Shown here one piece after another: positions 6,542 to 14,056 of a stretch of 33,773 nucleotides of DNA (position 1 is its first letter; each line of letters opens with the position of its first letter). Below the pieces are notes generated by a model. It was not told the origin of the DNA, ran no database searches, and saw only the letters and a list, made by a program, of their open reading frames with translations. The DNA comes from a virus: the IMG/VR virus record IMGVR_UViG_3300042691_027893, positions 1 to 33,773 of that record. One strand, written 5' to 3'. The position numbers were made by a program, and so were the translations under genes.

Positions 6542-6549
6542 GATATAAT
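6522..6549 (+). promoter_or_regulatory. Leaderless-type promoter of the glycosyltransferase cassette
   Basis: TTGAAG (6522-6527), 16 bp, then a perfect TATAAT (6544-6549). The ATG at 6557 is 7 nt downstream. An alternative ATG at 6553 is out of frame. The -35 box lies in the 3' end of the preceding gene. Confidence 0.6.
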
Positions 6550-6556
6550 CTTATGG

Positions 6557-7378
6557 ATGAAGCAAACCGTTTCTGTATTTTGTATTTGGAGAGATGCTGA
6601 AGAGCATATTCACAGAACTCTTAAACAGCTAGAAGATATTGAATCTCTTGGCTGTTATGAGTTCTCTTATTTTTTTTATGAAAACGACTCTGTAGATCGC
6701 ACAGCTGAGATACTTAAACAGTGGCTGAATACACGAAAAGGATCTTTTTTATCTGAAAAATTATCCGCACCAAAATTCGGCAGCACTCCAGCTACAGAAA
6801 GAATGAAATTTTTGTGCGAGTGCAGGAACAAATGCAAAAATTTGGCGGGAGTTAATAATTACGATTACTCTTTGTTGATTGATGGAGATATAGAATTTTC
6901 TTCTGGTAATTTTTTAAACTCAGTTTTTGATTTAAATACTCTTCCCGAAGCGGTCATGGTTACGCCAAATGTTCGTCAAAATATTTCTGACTTGACATTT
7001 AATGCATCGCCAGATTCTTACTATGACGTTTATCCTTTTCGCGATCAACATGGAAATGATGGAGTATATTTTGCAGACTGCCCCTCATTTATTAAAGAGG
7101 ATCAAATGAACTGGAGGCTGGGAATGCCTATTCGATGCTTGTCTGCTTTTGGAGGCTTTGCAGTTGTGAAGCCATCAGCTTTTAATCAAGTCGCTTGGTC
7201 AGCTGATATTCATTGCGATCACGTTAATATGTGTTTTGATTTGGGGCAACATGGATTCATTTATTGCAATCCACGCAATAAAGTTTATACAACAGTAGAC
7301 TTGCAAAGCATTAATTTAGAGGCTTGCAGTGAAATTGCTAAACAACAAAAACAAAAATACGAAACATATTTTGCATGA
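6557..7378 (+). CDS. GT-A-type glycosyltransferase (GT69/CAP59-like)
   Basis: This 273-residue protein opens VSVFCIWRDAEEHI and has a YENDSVDRTAEIL segment typical of nucleotide-sugar-binding GT-A folds. LLIDGDIEF (about residues 110-118) supplies the D-G-D metal site. Later FGGFAVVKPSAF and a CDHVNMC segment resemble the acceptor-side region of the CAP59/GT69 group of mannosyl-type transferases. It would move a sugar from a nucleotide sugar to a glycan acceptor in the cytoplasm. It is the first gene of a cassette that ends in GDP-mannose dehydratase, so a GDP-sugar donor is a reasonable guess, but the substrate is not shown. The next gene overlaps by ATGA. Its DNA is visibly more AT-rich than that of the flanking genes. 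Confidence 0.72.
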   Translation: MKQTVSVFCIWRDAEEHIHRTLKQLEDIESLGCYEFSYFFYENDSVDRTAEILKQWLNTRKGSFLSEKLSAPKFGSTPATERMKFLCECRNKCKNLAGVNNYDYSLLIDGDIEFSSGNFLNSVFDLNTLPEAVMVTPNVRQNISDLTFNASPDSYYDVYPFRDQHGNDGVYFADCPSFIKEDQMNWRLGMPIRCLSAFGGFAVVKPSAFNQVAWSADIHCDHVNMCFDLGQHGFIYCNPRNKVYTTVDLQSINLEACSEIAKQQKQKYETYFA

Positions 7379-8019
7379 AGATTTTATATATTTCAGCATC
7401 AAATGGAGATCATATTCATCTTTCAGATCTAACATTTCCCACAGTTGAGCGGTTTTGTTTGAAAAATGGTTATTCTTTTAGACGATACGATATTCCTCAA
7501 GAATACGATAGACCTGCTTCGTGGTTTAAAATTTCAGCTTTTATTGATCTATTAGATCATCCATGCGAAAATCAAGAATTTGAATACTTTGGGTGGATAG
7601 ATTCAGATGCTGCGATTATTAATAAAGATTTTAATTTAGAAAAAATCTTGGAAACTCAATTCGATATTTTCATATCAAAAGATTTTAATAATTTCAATTG
7701 TGGATCATTCTTGATTAAAAATTGTTCTGAAAATTTAATTCTTTTAAAAGAGATTTATCAAAAAACAGAATATATTGATCACATTTGGTGGGAGCAGGCA
7801 GCTTTTATTGATTTATATGAATCTAATTTTAGAGATTTACAATCGAGAACAAAAATCGTCGATCAATCTATTTTAAACGCCTATGATTATAGATTTTATG
7901 GTAAGGATTTGAATTTTTTGGGTTCTGTAAATCAAGAATCTTTTATTATACATTGTCCATCTTTGCCATTGAAAACAAGGCTAGAAATTTTATCACATTA
8001 CATAGACACTAATGAATAA
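7375..8019 (+). CDS. GT-A glycosyltransferase (GT34/GMA12-MNN10-like)
   Basis: This 214-residue protein begins MKILYISASNGDHIH. It carries WIDSDAAI (about residues 74-81), a D-x-D metal site in the form seen in the galactosyl/mannosyltransferase family GMA12/MNN10 (GT34). It then has NCGSFLIKN, WWEQAAF (the conserved W-x-E-Q segment) and a C-terminal IIHCPSLP, all in the order expected for that family. It should transfer a hexose from a nucleotide sugar. It overlaps the upstream transferase (ATGA, 7375-7378) and the downstream methyltransferase (8 nt), so the three are likely translated together. Composition is very AT-rich: by hand count 11 of 60 bases in 7621-7680 are G or C, against 19 of 60 in 9181-9240 of gmd. 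Confidence 0.75.
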   Translation: MKILYISASNGDHIHLSDLTFPTVERFCLKNGYSFRRYDIPQEYDRPASWFKISAFIDLLDHPCENQEFEYFGWIDSDAAIINKDFNLEKILETQFDIFISKDFNNFNCGSFLIKNCSENLILLKEIYQKTEYIDHIWWEQAAFIDLYESNFRDLQSRTKIVDQSILNAYDYRFYGKDLNFLGSVNQESFIIHCPSLPLKTRLEILSHYIDTNE

Positions 8020-8572
8020 TTCGTTTATTAATAAAGAGTCAGTTAAGATAGATCAAGCTCATGCTGATCTGCTTTATGGCTTAATAGTTTCCTCTAAGCC
8101 AAAAAAAGTCCTAGAATTGGGCGTTGGTGGAGGTAAAAGCGCAGATGCAATTCTTGCTGCTATTCAATACAATAATAATAATTGCGAGTTCACTATTGTT
8201 GATAATTGGTATGATTTCGGATTTAAAATGCCTAATGAGGTTTTTGATCGTTATGGAAAATACGCTAATATAGTATCTTCTAGCGAAAAAGATTTTGTAT
8301 TTTCTTGTCAAGAAAAATTTGATTTCATTTTTAGCGATGCGGATCATTATGCCACCGAGCAGTGGTTTGAGTATGTATATGAAAACTTATTATATAAAGG
8401 CGGAATTCTTATTTATCACGATATAAATCTATTTGAAGAATCTTTTCCAAATCTTAGGCAAATTCTTTTCGATTGCCAAAAACTTAATTTAAATTATTTT
8501 CTTTTTAATCAAAACTCTTTGATAGGCGAGCGCTGTCACAGGGGTTTATTGGTTATTTTTAAAAATCTATGA
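8012..8572 (+). CDS. Class I SAM-dependent methyltransferase
   Basis: The protein has 186 residues. The glycine-rich SAM-binding loop is VLELGVGGGKSADAIL (about 33-48), an acidic end of strand 2 follows (FTIVDNW), and FDFIFSDADH and GGILIYHDI mark strands 4 and 5. This matches the family often annotated as 'class I SAM methyltransferase' in sugar-biosynthesis loci, which methylates small molecules or sugars. Its position between glycosyltransferases and GDP-mannose dehydratase suggests O- or N-methylation of a sugar in the same glycan, but that is inference. It overlaps both neighbours (8 nt upstream; ATGA with gmd downstream) and shares the low-GC composition of the two transferases. Confidence 0.78.
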   Translation: MNNSFINKESVKIDQAHADLLYGLIVSSKPKKVLELGVGGGKSADAILAAIQYNNNNCEFTIVDNWYDFGFKMPNEVFDRYGKYANIVSSSEKDFVFSCQEKFDFIFSDADHYATEQWFEYVYENLLYKGGILIYHDINLFEESFPNLRQILFDCQKLNLNYFLFNQNSLIGERCHRGLLVIFKNL

Positions 8573-9609
8573 AAAAAGTAATCATTACAGGTGTAACAGG
8601 TCAAGATGGCAGTTTCATGGCTGACTATCTTCTCAAGAATACAGATCACACGGTTATCGCTGGTGCGCGAAGACTCAGTGTGACTAATCACAAAAATATT
8701 GAACATCTTAAAAACAATCCGCGATTTAAGCTGATTGATTTGGACATTACTGATAATCAGAATGTCGAAGATGTTATCCGCACGGAAAAGCCAGACTACT
8801 TCATTAACTTTGCCGCAAATTCTTTCGTTGGTAATAGCTGGACAATGCCAGTCAATCACATGAATACGAATTGCATGGCTGTGCTTTATCAGCTTGAAGC
8901 TATTCGTAAATTCTCTCCACAGTGCCGCTATTACAATGCTGGTTCTTCCGAAGAGTTTGGTGACGTTGTTACTGCACCGCAATCTGAGGAACATCCGCTT
9001 CGACCACGCAGTCCCTATGGCGCAGCTAAAGCTGCTGCTAGACACTTGGTCAAAGTCTATCGCGAATCTTACAATCTTTACGCTATTCAAGGGTGGCTCT
9101 TTAATCACGAAGGTACTCGTCGCGGCGAAGAATTTGTTACTCGTAAAATTACCAAAGCTGTTGCTCGTATCAAAAAAGCAATCGACAAAGAAGAAGCTTA
9201 CGATCTTTTGGAACTTGGAAATATTGAATCTAAAAGAGATTGGTCAGACGCTGAAGATTTTGTGATTGGCGTATGGCAAATGCTTAATCAACAAGAACCA
9301 CGCGAATACGTTCTGTCTTCCAATGAAACCCACACAATCCGCGAATTCGTTGAACTCGCATTCGAAGCTGCTGGTATTCATGGCGTATGGAAAGGTTCTG
9401 GCATTAACGAAATCTTCGAACAAAAAGAAACTGGCAGGGTATTGATGGTAATCAATGAAAAATTCTATCGCCCCGCAGAAGTTGAACTTCTTCTTGGTGA
9501 CTCAACTAAGGCTCGCCAAGAGCTGGGATGGGAGCCGAAAACTTCTTTCAAAAATTTAATTGACAAGATGGTTTCTTCAGATATACTCTCTTTGGATGGC
9601 AAAGAGTAA
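8569..9609 (+). CDS. gmd: GDP-mannose 4,6-dehydratase
   Basis: This is a 346-residue extended short-chain dehydrogenase/reductase. It has the N-terminal NAD(P) motif GVTGQDGSFMADYLL, the FAANSFVG segment, a catalytic SSE in NAGSSEEFG, and YGAAK supplying the Tyr-x3-Lys pair. It also has FNHEGTRRGEEFVTRKI, which is highly specific to GDP-mannose 4,6-dehydratases. The product, GDP-4-keto-6-deoxymannose, is the precursor of GDP-fucose, GDP-rhamnose or GDP-perosamine; the enzyme for the next step is not in this window. Length is normal and active-site residues are intact. Its codon use is visibly richer in G and C than the three genes before it, suggesting a separate origin. Its 3' end contains the promoter for the next gene. 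Confidence 0.93.
   Translation: MKKVIITGVTGQDGSFMADYLLKNTDHTVIAGARRLSVTNHKNIEHLKNNPRFKLIDLDITDNQNVEDVIRTEKPDYFINFAANSFVGNSWTMPVNHMNTNCMAVLYQLEAIRKFSPQCRYYNAGSSEEFGDVVTAPQSEEHPLRPRSPYGAAKAAARHLVKVYRESYNLYAIQGWLFNHEGTRRGEEFVTRKITKAVARIKKAIDKEEAYDLLELGNIESKRDWSDAEDFVIGVWQMLNQQEPREYVLSSNETHTIREFVELAFEAAGIHGVWKGSGINEIFEQKETGRVLMVINEKFYRPAEVELLLGDSTKARQELGWEPKTSFKNLIDKMVSSDILSLDGKE
9560..9587 (+). promoter_or_regulatory. Leaderless-type promoter inside gmd, driving the recombination block
   Basis: TTGACA (9560-9565), 16 bp, then TATACT (9582-9587). ATG 9596 follows after 8 nt. The whole promoter lies within the 3' end of gmd, giving the uvsX region its own start. Confidence 0.68.
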
Positions 9610-9940
9610 GATCAACAAAAAGCAAATACTCGCAAGACTCACGCTTGTCCCTACAAAGGATAAGCGTTTGTTTTATATGCGAGAAATGAAGCTACTTAAT
9701 GATTTATGCGAAAGATACTCGCTTGAGTTTATGAATGCCGTTTCTTTTGACAAAAAGTTTGACTCTCTGGCTTATTTGGTCAGCGACAAGCTTCAAGAGA
9801 CAATGGACAAAAAGTTTCGCGCATTCAATTTTAAGGTTGATTTATCCAAGTATCCTAGTTACGATATAGGAGAAAAGGTTGGCGAGGATGCCACAATAGA
9901 CAAAAAAATAAAATCATTAAAAGACTTTTTAGATGGCTAA
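9596..9940 (+). CDS. Conserved small protein preceding the recombinase
   Basis: This is a 114-residue, lysine-rich, mainly helical protein of unknown function. It contains the segments KDKRLFYMREMKLLNDLCER and KKFDSLAYLVSDKLQ, and ends LKDFLDG. I choose ATG 9596 (MAKSKINKKQ) over an in-frame upstream ATG at 9560: a TTGACA/TATACT promoter ends 8 nt before 9596, and a start at 9560 would coincide with the -35 box. The start overlaps gmd by 14 nt and the stop overlaps uvsX by 8 nt. Coupling to the recombinase gene suggests a role as a recombination accessory, for example loading or regulation, but there is no motif to support a specific activity. Confidence 0.7.
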   Translation: MAKSKINKKQILARLTLVPTKDKRLFYMREMKLLNDLCERYSLEFMNAVSFDKKFDSLAYLVSDKLQETMDKKFRAFNFKVDLSKYPSYDIGEKVGEDATIDKKIKSLKDFLDG

Positions 9941-11075
9941 AAATAAACAAGACAAAGATAAAGAGGTAATCAAATCTAGCGCGGTATTGGGTTCGTTCTT
10001 GAAACAGAATTCTGACGATCACTATAACTTTGAAGATGAAATCGACTACAAAGTTTCCAGCGGTTCTCTGCAATTAGATTTGCGACTAGGTGGAGGATTA
10101 GGTCCAGGTTTGCATAGATTTTGTGGAATGAATGAGGGCGGCAAAACAAGTTCCGCTCTCTCGTTCATGAAGAACTTTTTGGCTACAGTTCCCAATTCAA
10201 AAGGCTTCTATATCAAAGCAGAAGGTCGTTTGTCTAAGGAAATGAGAGAAAGATCAGGTATTAAATTCGTATTTAAACCAGAAGAATGGGAAGCTGGAAC
10301 ATGCTTTGTATTTGAAAGCAACATTTACGAAACTGTTGTCGCGGCAATGCGCGAACTCGTTACCAAAAACGAAGAAGACAATCGTTACTATTTCTTGCTT
10401 GATTCTGTCGATGGGTTAATTACCAAAGGCGATCTTGACAAGGACTTCGAAGACTCAAACAAAGTTGCTGGTGGTGCTGTGATTGCAGCTAACTTCATGA
10501 AGCGCTTGTCAATTGCACTCGCCAAGAGAGGTCACATAGCAGTATTTATTAGCCAAGTTCGCGCTGATATTAAACTCGATCCATACTCGAAAGCTCCAGT
10601 GCGTCAGACAACTGCTACTGGCGGTAATGCCCTACTTCACTTTGCGAATTTCATTCTCGAATTTGAGCCAAGATATAAAGGAGATTTAATTCTTAAAAAT
10701 CCATCAGACAAGACAATTGATCCTGTGACGAATCCAATCATTGGTCACTTTGCGAAAGTAACTGTCAAGAAGTCTCCGAATGAGAAGACAAATCTTACGA
10801 TTGCTTATCCAATCAAATATGGTCGCACCAATGGCAACTCCGTATGGATTGAAAAAGAAATCGTTGACCTTCTTTTGTTGTGGGAGTTCCTTACCAAAGG
10901 TGGTGCTTGGTATACGGCCACCGAAGAATTTGAAGAACTGCTCGCTGAAAACTCGCTTCCTGTGTTTGGTAAAGTTCAAGGACTCGACGCTGTATTCAAT
11001 AAGATCGAACAAGACCAACAACTCAGCAAATTCCTCATTGGATATTTCAAGAAAGCAATTTGCAATGAAGTTTAA
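9933..11075 (+). CDS. uvsX: RecA/UvsX-like recombinase
   Basis: This 380-residue RecA-family ATPase promotes strand exchange for recombination-dependent repair and replication. The P-loop is GMNEGGKTS (65-73), not the bacterial GPESSGKT. The KAEGRL segment gives a Glu at residue 97 where RecA has its catalytic Glu96. Walker B is YFLLDS (153-158). The DNA-binding loop-2 region follows FISQVR (205-210) and contains TTATGGNALLHFAN (226-239), close to RecA TTTGGNALKFYAS. The C-terminal 100 residues are less conserved. It overlaps the small upstream gene (8 nt) and the nuclease gene (11 nt). I use the UvsX name by analogy with phage recombinases; it is not an orthology claim. Confidence 0.9.
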   Translation: MAKNKQDKDKEVIKSSAVLGSFLKQNSDDHYNFEDEIDYKVSSGSLQLDLRLGGGLGPGLHRFCGMNEGGKTSSALSFMKNFLATVPNSKGFYIKAEGRLSKEMRERSGIKFVFKPEEWEAGTCFVFESNIYETVVAAMRELVTKNEEDNRYYFLLDSVDGLITKGDLDKDFEDSNKVAGGAVIAANFMKRLSIALAKRGHIAVFISQVRADIKLDPYSKAPVRQTTATGGNALLHFANFILEFEPRYKGDLILKNPSDKTIDPVTNPIIGHFAKVTVKKSPNEKTNLTIAYPIKYGRTNGNSVWIEKEIVDLLLLWEFLTKGGAWYTATEEFEELLAENSLPVFGKVQGLDAVFNKIEQDQQLSKFLIGYFKKAICNEV

Positions 11076-11472
11076 AACAATCAATGGCTCTGTTGCAGAG
11101 CTAAAAAATGCCAAGAGATATTTAATCAAATGGAGAGGCAAGAGCCGCAGCAAGTTTCAACTTTCCGTAAAACAGTTTCTCTTTCCGTATTGGAAGAATG
11201 ATATTGTCTTCGAAGAGTTCAAGCTTGTCGGCACTCGCCTTTCTTTTGATTTCTACAACGCTAACAAAAAAATTGCCGTCGAAGTTCAAGGAGGTCAACA
11301 CACGAAATATGTTGAATTCTTCCACGGCAATCGTTTTCAATATCTCCAGCAATTAAAAAGAGATGAAAAGAAATTACAATTCTGCGAAGTCAATGGAATC
11401 ACTCTCGTCGAAATTTATCCAAAGGATAAAATCTGCGAAGAACTTTTTTCATCATTTGGCGTAATTTTGTAA
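11065..11472 (+). CDS. Small PD-(D/E)XK-type endonuclease
   Basis: This 135-residue protein matches the compact Vsr/DUF559-like nuclease pattern: a strand with D62 in RLSFDFY, then E73 and Q75 in AVEVQGGQH (a D-x10-E-x-Q core), followed by a LKRDEKKLQFC helix and GITLVEIYP. It would make metal-dependent cuts in DNA, plausibly during recombination or repair. The start at 11065 overlaps the uvsX stop by 11 nt; a longer in-frame extension upstream lies in the shadow of uvsX and shows no protein-like sequence. Its stop (11470-11472) directly abuts the -35 box of the dnaB promoter. Restriction-like, Holliday-junction or nicking specificity cannot be decided. Confidence 0.75.
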   Translation: MKFKTINGSVAELKNAKRYLIKWRGKSRSKFQLSVKQFLFPYWKNDIVFEEFKLVGTRLSFDFYNANKKIAVEVQGGQHTKYVEFFHGNRFQYLQQLKRDEKKLQFCEVNGITLVEIYPKDKICEELFSSFGVIL

Positions 11473-11500
11473 TTGACAACGGTAAAAAAAACCTTATCCT
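11473..11500 (+). promoter_or_regulatory. Leaderless-type promoter of dnaB
   Basis: TTGACA (11473-11478), directly after the previous stop codon, then 16 bp and TATCCT (11495-11500). ATG 11509 follows after 8 nt. This argues against translation starting at the in-frame TTG at 11473, which is the -35 box itself. Confidence 0.66.
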
Positions 11501-11508
11501 CAACTCAG

Positions 11509-13017
11509 ATGATCTATAACTTAGAACTAGAAAAACAATTACTAGCAGCACTAATCAAAGAACCCGAAAGCTATTGTGAGATTTCCAATTTCATTAGCCA
11601 CAAGGATTTCTACAGCGAAGATTCGGGGCTGCACAGTTCAATCTTTACAGTAATCAAACAAGCAATCGACGCTGGTGATCAGATTGATGAGGTCATCGTT
11701 GCACAACGAGTATCGTCACTAGGATTATCTTTTGAAGATAGACTCAATCCTGCTGATTACATTCGCTCGCTTGCCATGCGCAAAGTCCCGCACGGCAATC
11801 TAATCAAGACAGCAAAAGAACTCAAGAAGTTCACGATTCGTAGAGAGATATATGAATCCTCTCAAGAGATTGCTCGTAAGATGAAGTCTATTGCTCCAGA
11901 GTCGAGCTATAGTCAAATCATCGGAGCAGCAGACGATTCCTACAATTCGCGCATCAATCTTTATGAGATTGGAAACGATACGCCAGAAAACATCTATGAT
12001 GAAATGGAAGCATTGATTGAAGAGCGAGGCAACAATCCCATTACCGAATTCGGCATGATGGGTCCTCATGAAAAAATCAATGAAATCTATGGATCACTGC
12101 TAAGACCTGGAAATATCACAGTTATCGTTGCTCGATCTGGCGTAGGAAAGACTCAATGGTGCATGGACTACTCAACTAAAGTGTCGATGAAATACGATGT
12201 TCCTGTATTGCACTTCGACAATGGCGAGATGAGCAAAGAAGAGCTTATCATGCGTCAGTGCGCTGCCATTTCGGGCGTTCAAATGCATCTTCTTGAAACA
12301 GGAAACTGGAGAAAAGCTGGACCAGATGTTGTCGCAAAGGTTCGTGCTACTTGGGCAAAAGTAAAAAACCTCAAGTTTTATTACTACAATGTAGGCGGCA
12401 TGGATGTAGATTCAATGATCAAGGTTCTCAAGCGATTCTACTATGGCAAAGTTGGTCGTGGCAATAAAATGATCTTCTCATTTGACTATATCAAAACGAC
12501 TTCAGAATCTGGTGGCGGCAAGAATGAATGGCAAGTAGTTGGCGAGATGGTTGACAAATTCAAGAAGTGTCTTCAGAAAGAAATCCTTCACGAAGGTGAG
12601 CCTATCATTCCTATGATTACATCTGTGCAATCTAACAGAAGTGGTATTACCAATAACCGTCAATCAGCAAACATTGTTGATGATGAAAGTATCGTATCGT
12701 TGTCAGACCGAATCACGCAGTTTTGCTCCCACATGTTTATTCTGCGAAATAAAACTGCCGATGAAATTGAAACAGAAGGTCGCAACTTTGGCACTCACAA
12801 AATCATCAACGTCAAAGCTCGACACCTTGGCAAAGATATTGCTGGCGCTGTTGAACCAGTTCGTATTGGCGATAATTTGCGGAAGAACTTTATTAACCTT
12901 GAGTTTCACAATTTCTGCATTACAGAAAAAGGAGACCTTCGCGACATTGCTCGCGTAATGGAAGGTGGAGCAGACCTAGAAGACGATGAATCAGATGACC
13001 TCCCAGACTTCAATTGA
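11509..13017 (+). CDS. dnaB: Replicative DNA helicase (DnaB family)
   Basis: The protein has 502 residues. An N-terminal helical domain (about 1-150, beginning MIYNLELEKQLLAALI) is typical of DnaB N-domains that contact primase. The RecA-like motor has Walker A ARSGVGKT (208-215) and Walker B ending D326 (MIFSFD). It would form a hexamer that unwinds DNA at the fork. I start it at ATG 11509 because of the promoter just upstream. An acidic C-terminal tail (DDLPDFN) overlaps the primase start by about 30 nt, so helicase and primase are probably made together. Length and motifs are normal, with no frameshift. It is the third of four promoter-headed units in the replication block. Confidence 0.92.
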   Translation: MIYNLELEKQLLAALIKEPESYCEISNFISHKDFYSEDSGLHSSIFTVIKQAIDAGDQIDEVIVAQRVSSLGLSFEDRLNPADYIRSLAMRKVPHGNLIKTAKELKKFTIRREIYESSQEIARKMKSIAPESSYSQIIGAADDSYNSRINLYEIGNDTPENIYDEMEALIEERGNNPITEFGMMGPHEKINEIYGSLLRPGNITVIVARSGVGKTQWCMDYSTKVSMKYDVPVLHFDNGEMSKEELIMRQCAAISGVQMHLLETGNWRKAGPDVVAKVRATWAKVKNLKFYYYNVGGMDVDSMIKVLKRFYYGKVGRGNKMIFSFDYIKTTSESGGGKNEWQVVGEMVDKFKKCLQKEILHEGEPIIPMITSVQSNRSGITNNRQSANIVDDESIVSLSDRITQFCSHMFILRNKTADEIETEGRNFGTHKIINVKARHLGKDIAGAVEPVRIGDNLRKNFINLEFHNFCITEKGDLRDIARVMEGGADLEDDESDDLPDFN

Positions 13018-14056
13018 TCCTGTTCACATCAAGCCTACCCTTGAAAGAATAGGGTATCGCTTGATTGATTGTGGAAACCATTGGCGCACAAAAGCTTTAT
13101 ATCGAGGCGGCGACAATGAAACTGCCATTTGTGTTTACAAAAATACTGGCGTTTGGACAGACTATGCCCAAGGTAGTCAGAAGTTTCCCTTTGAGAGATT
13201 AATCAAATTGACTTTTGGCTCTGACAAACAAGCAATTAAAAACATTCTATCTTCTATCAACAAATCTGAAGAATACGTATACATAGAAAAACAAACAATC
13301 GAAATGGATCAAATCTACCCCGAATCAATTTTAAATAATCTGTTCCCGAATTTCTCCTTCTACAAGAAGAAGGGACTGTCAGATGAAACTCTCAACTTTT
13401 ATAAAACTGGATTCGCTCAATCTGGCAAAATGTATCGCCGCATGGTGTTTCCAATCTATAACGAGTATAAGCAAATCATTGGCTTTAGTGGTAGAAAGAT
13501 AGACGACAGCAATGAAAAAATTCCCAAGTGGAAACATCTCGGCAAAAGAAAGAATTGGATTTATCCTGCTTATGTTCCCGCAGAAGAAACCGTCGATTCG
13601 ATCATTCGTAAAACAGGCGAAGTCGTAATTGTTGAAAGCATAGGAGACAGTATGGCTCTTTTTGAGTCTGGCATCAAAAACAATCTTGTATCTTTTGGAC
13701 TCGGTTGCCAGTCTATCATGCTATCATATCTCAGCTCTTTTCCTGTTAAGAGAATTGTAATCGCTGGCAACAACGACTTAGATGGTGAAAACCATGGCTA
13801 TCTTGGATGCGTTAAAACATTGTTAAATCTTTTGCCGTATTTTGATTTTAATTGTATTGAGATTAATTTGCCGCCAGAATCTCACAATGACTTCTCTGAC
13901 GCATTTACTTCTGGAGTTGATCTGAAAAAATGGTATAATAATCCTGTAGACCGTTCTCAATTCATCAAGGAGTTGATTACTTTTGTAGCCGCAAATAAGC
14001 AGAAATTCAAAGAAAAAGACCTGTCTATGCTAAGAAAAGTATTAAAATCCGCATGA
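12986..14056 (+). CDS. DnaG-like TOPRIM primase with a cysteine-poor N-terminal domain
   Basis: This 356-residue protein carries TOPRIM motifs: VVIVESIGDSMALFESG with E217, and VIAGNNDLDG with D264 and D266. A helical linker and a RRMVFPIYNEYKQIIGFSGR segment (151-170) typical of the DnaG RNA-polymerase core precede them. The N-terminal part (about 15-75) has the fold signature of a CHC2 zinc domain (ALYRGGDNETAICVY, then GVWTDYAQG) but only C29 and C49, so a zinc site is unlikely. It would synthesise primers at the fork with the upstream helicase. Two in-frame ATGs (12986 and 12995) are possible and neither has a Shine-Dalgarno sequence. The 3' end overlaps the next gene by ATGA. Confidence 0.85.
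   Translation: MNQMTSQTSIDPVHIKPTLERIGYRLIDCGNHWRTKALYRGGDNETAICVYKNTGVWTDYAQGSQKFPFERLIKLTFGSDKQAIKNILSSINKSEEYVYIEKQTIEMDQIYPESILNNLFPNFSFYKKKGLSDETLNFYKTGFAQSGKMYRRMVFPIYNEYKQIIGFSGRKIDDSNEKIPKWKHLGKRKNWIYPAYVPAEETVDSIIRKTGEVVIVESIGDSMALFESGIKNNLVSFGLGCQSIMLSYLSSFPVKRIVIAGNNDLDGENHGYLGCVKTLLNLLPYFDFNCIEINLPPESHNDFSDAFTSGVDLKKWYNNPVDRSQFIKELITFVAANKQKFKEKDLSMLRKVLKSA

Noticed and set aside
8531-8568. Leaderless-type promoter for gmd
   Set aside because: TATTTT at 8554 has only a poor -35 match (CTGTCA) at 15 bp, so evidence is too weak.
8536-9108. 190-codon antisense frame opposite gmd
   Set aside because: gmd is unmistakable on the other strand; the antisense product has no motif and the frame is a codon-bias shadow.
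10780-11064. Upstream extension of the small nuclease frame
   Set aside because: It lies wholly inside uvsX in another frame and lacks protein-like sequence; the homology-like part begins at 11065.
10704-11153. 149-codon antisense frame over the uvsX end
   Set aside because: Opposes uvsX and the nuclease with no recognisable protein features or promoter.
11473-11508. Upstream TTG start of the helicase gene
   Set aside because: The TTG is the first half of a TTGACA -35 box, and ATG 11509 lies 8 nt after a TATCCT -10 box, matching six other starts.
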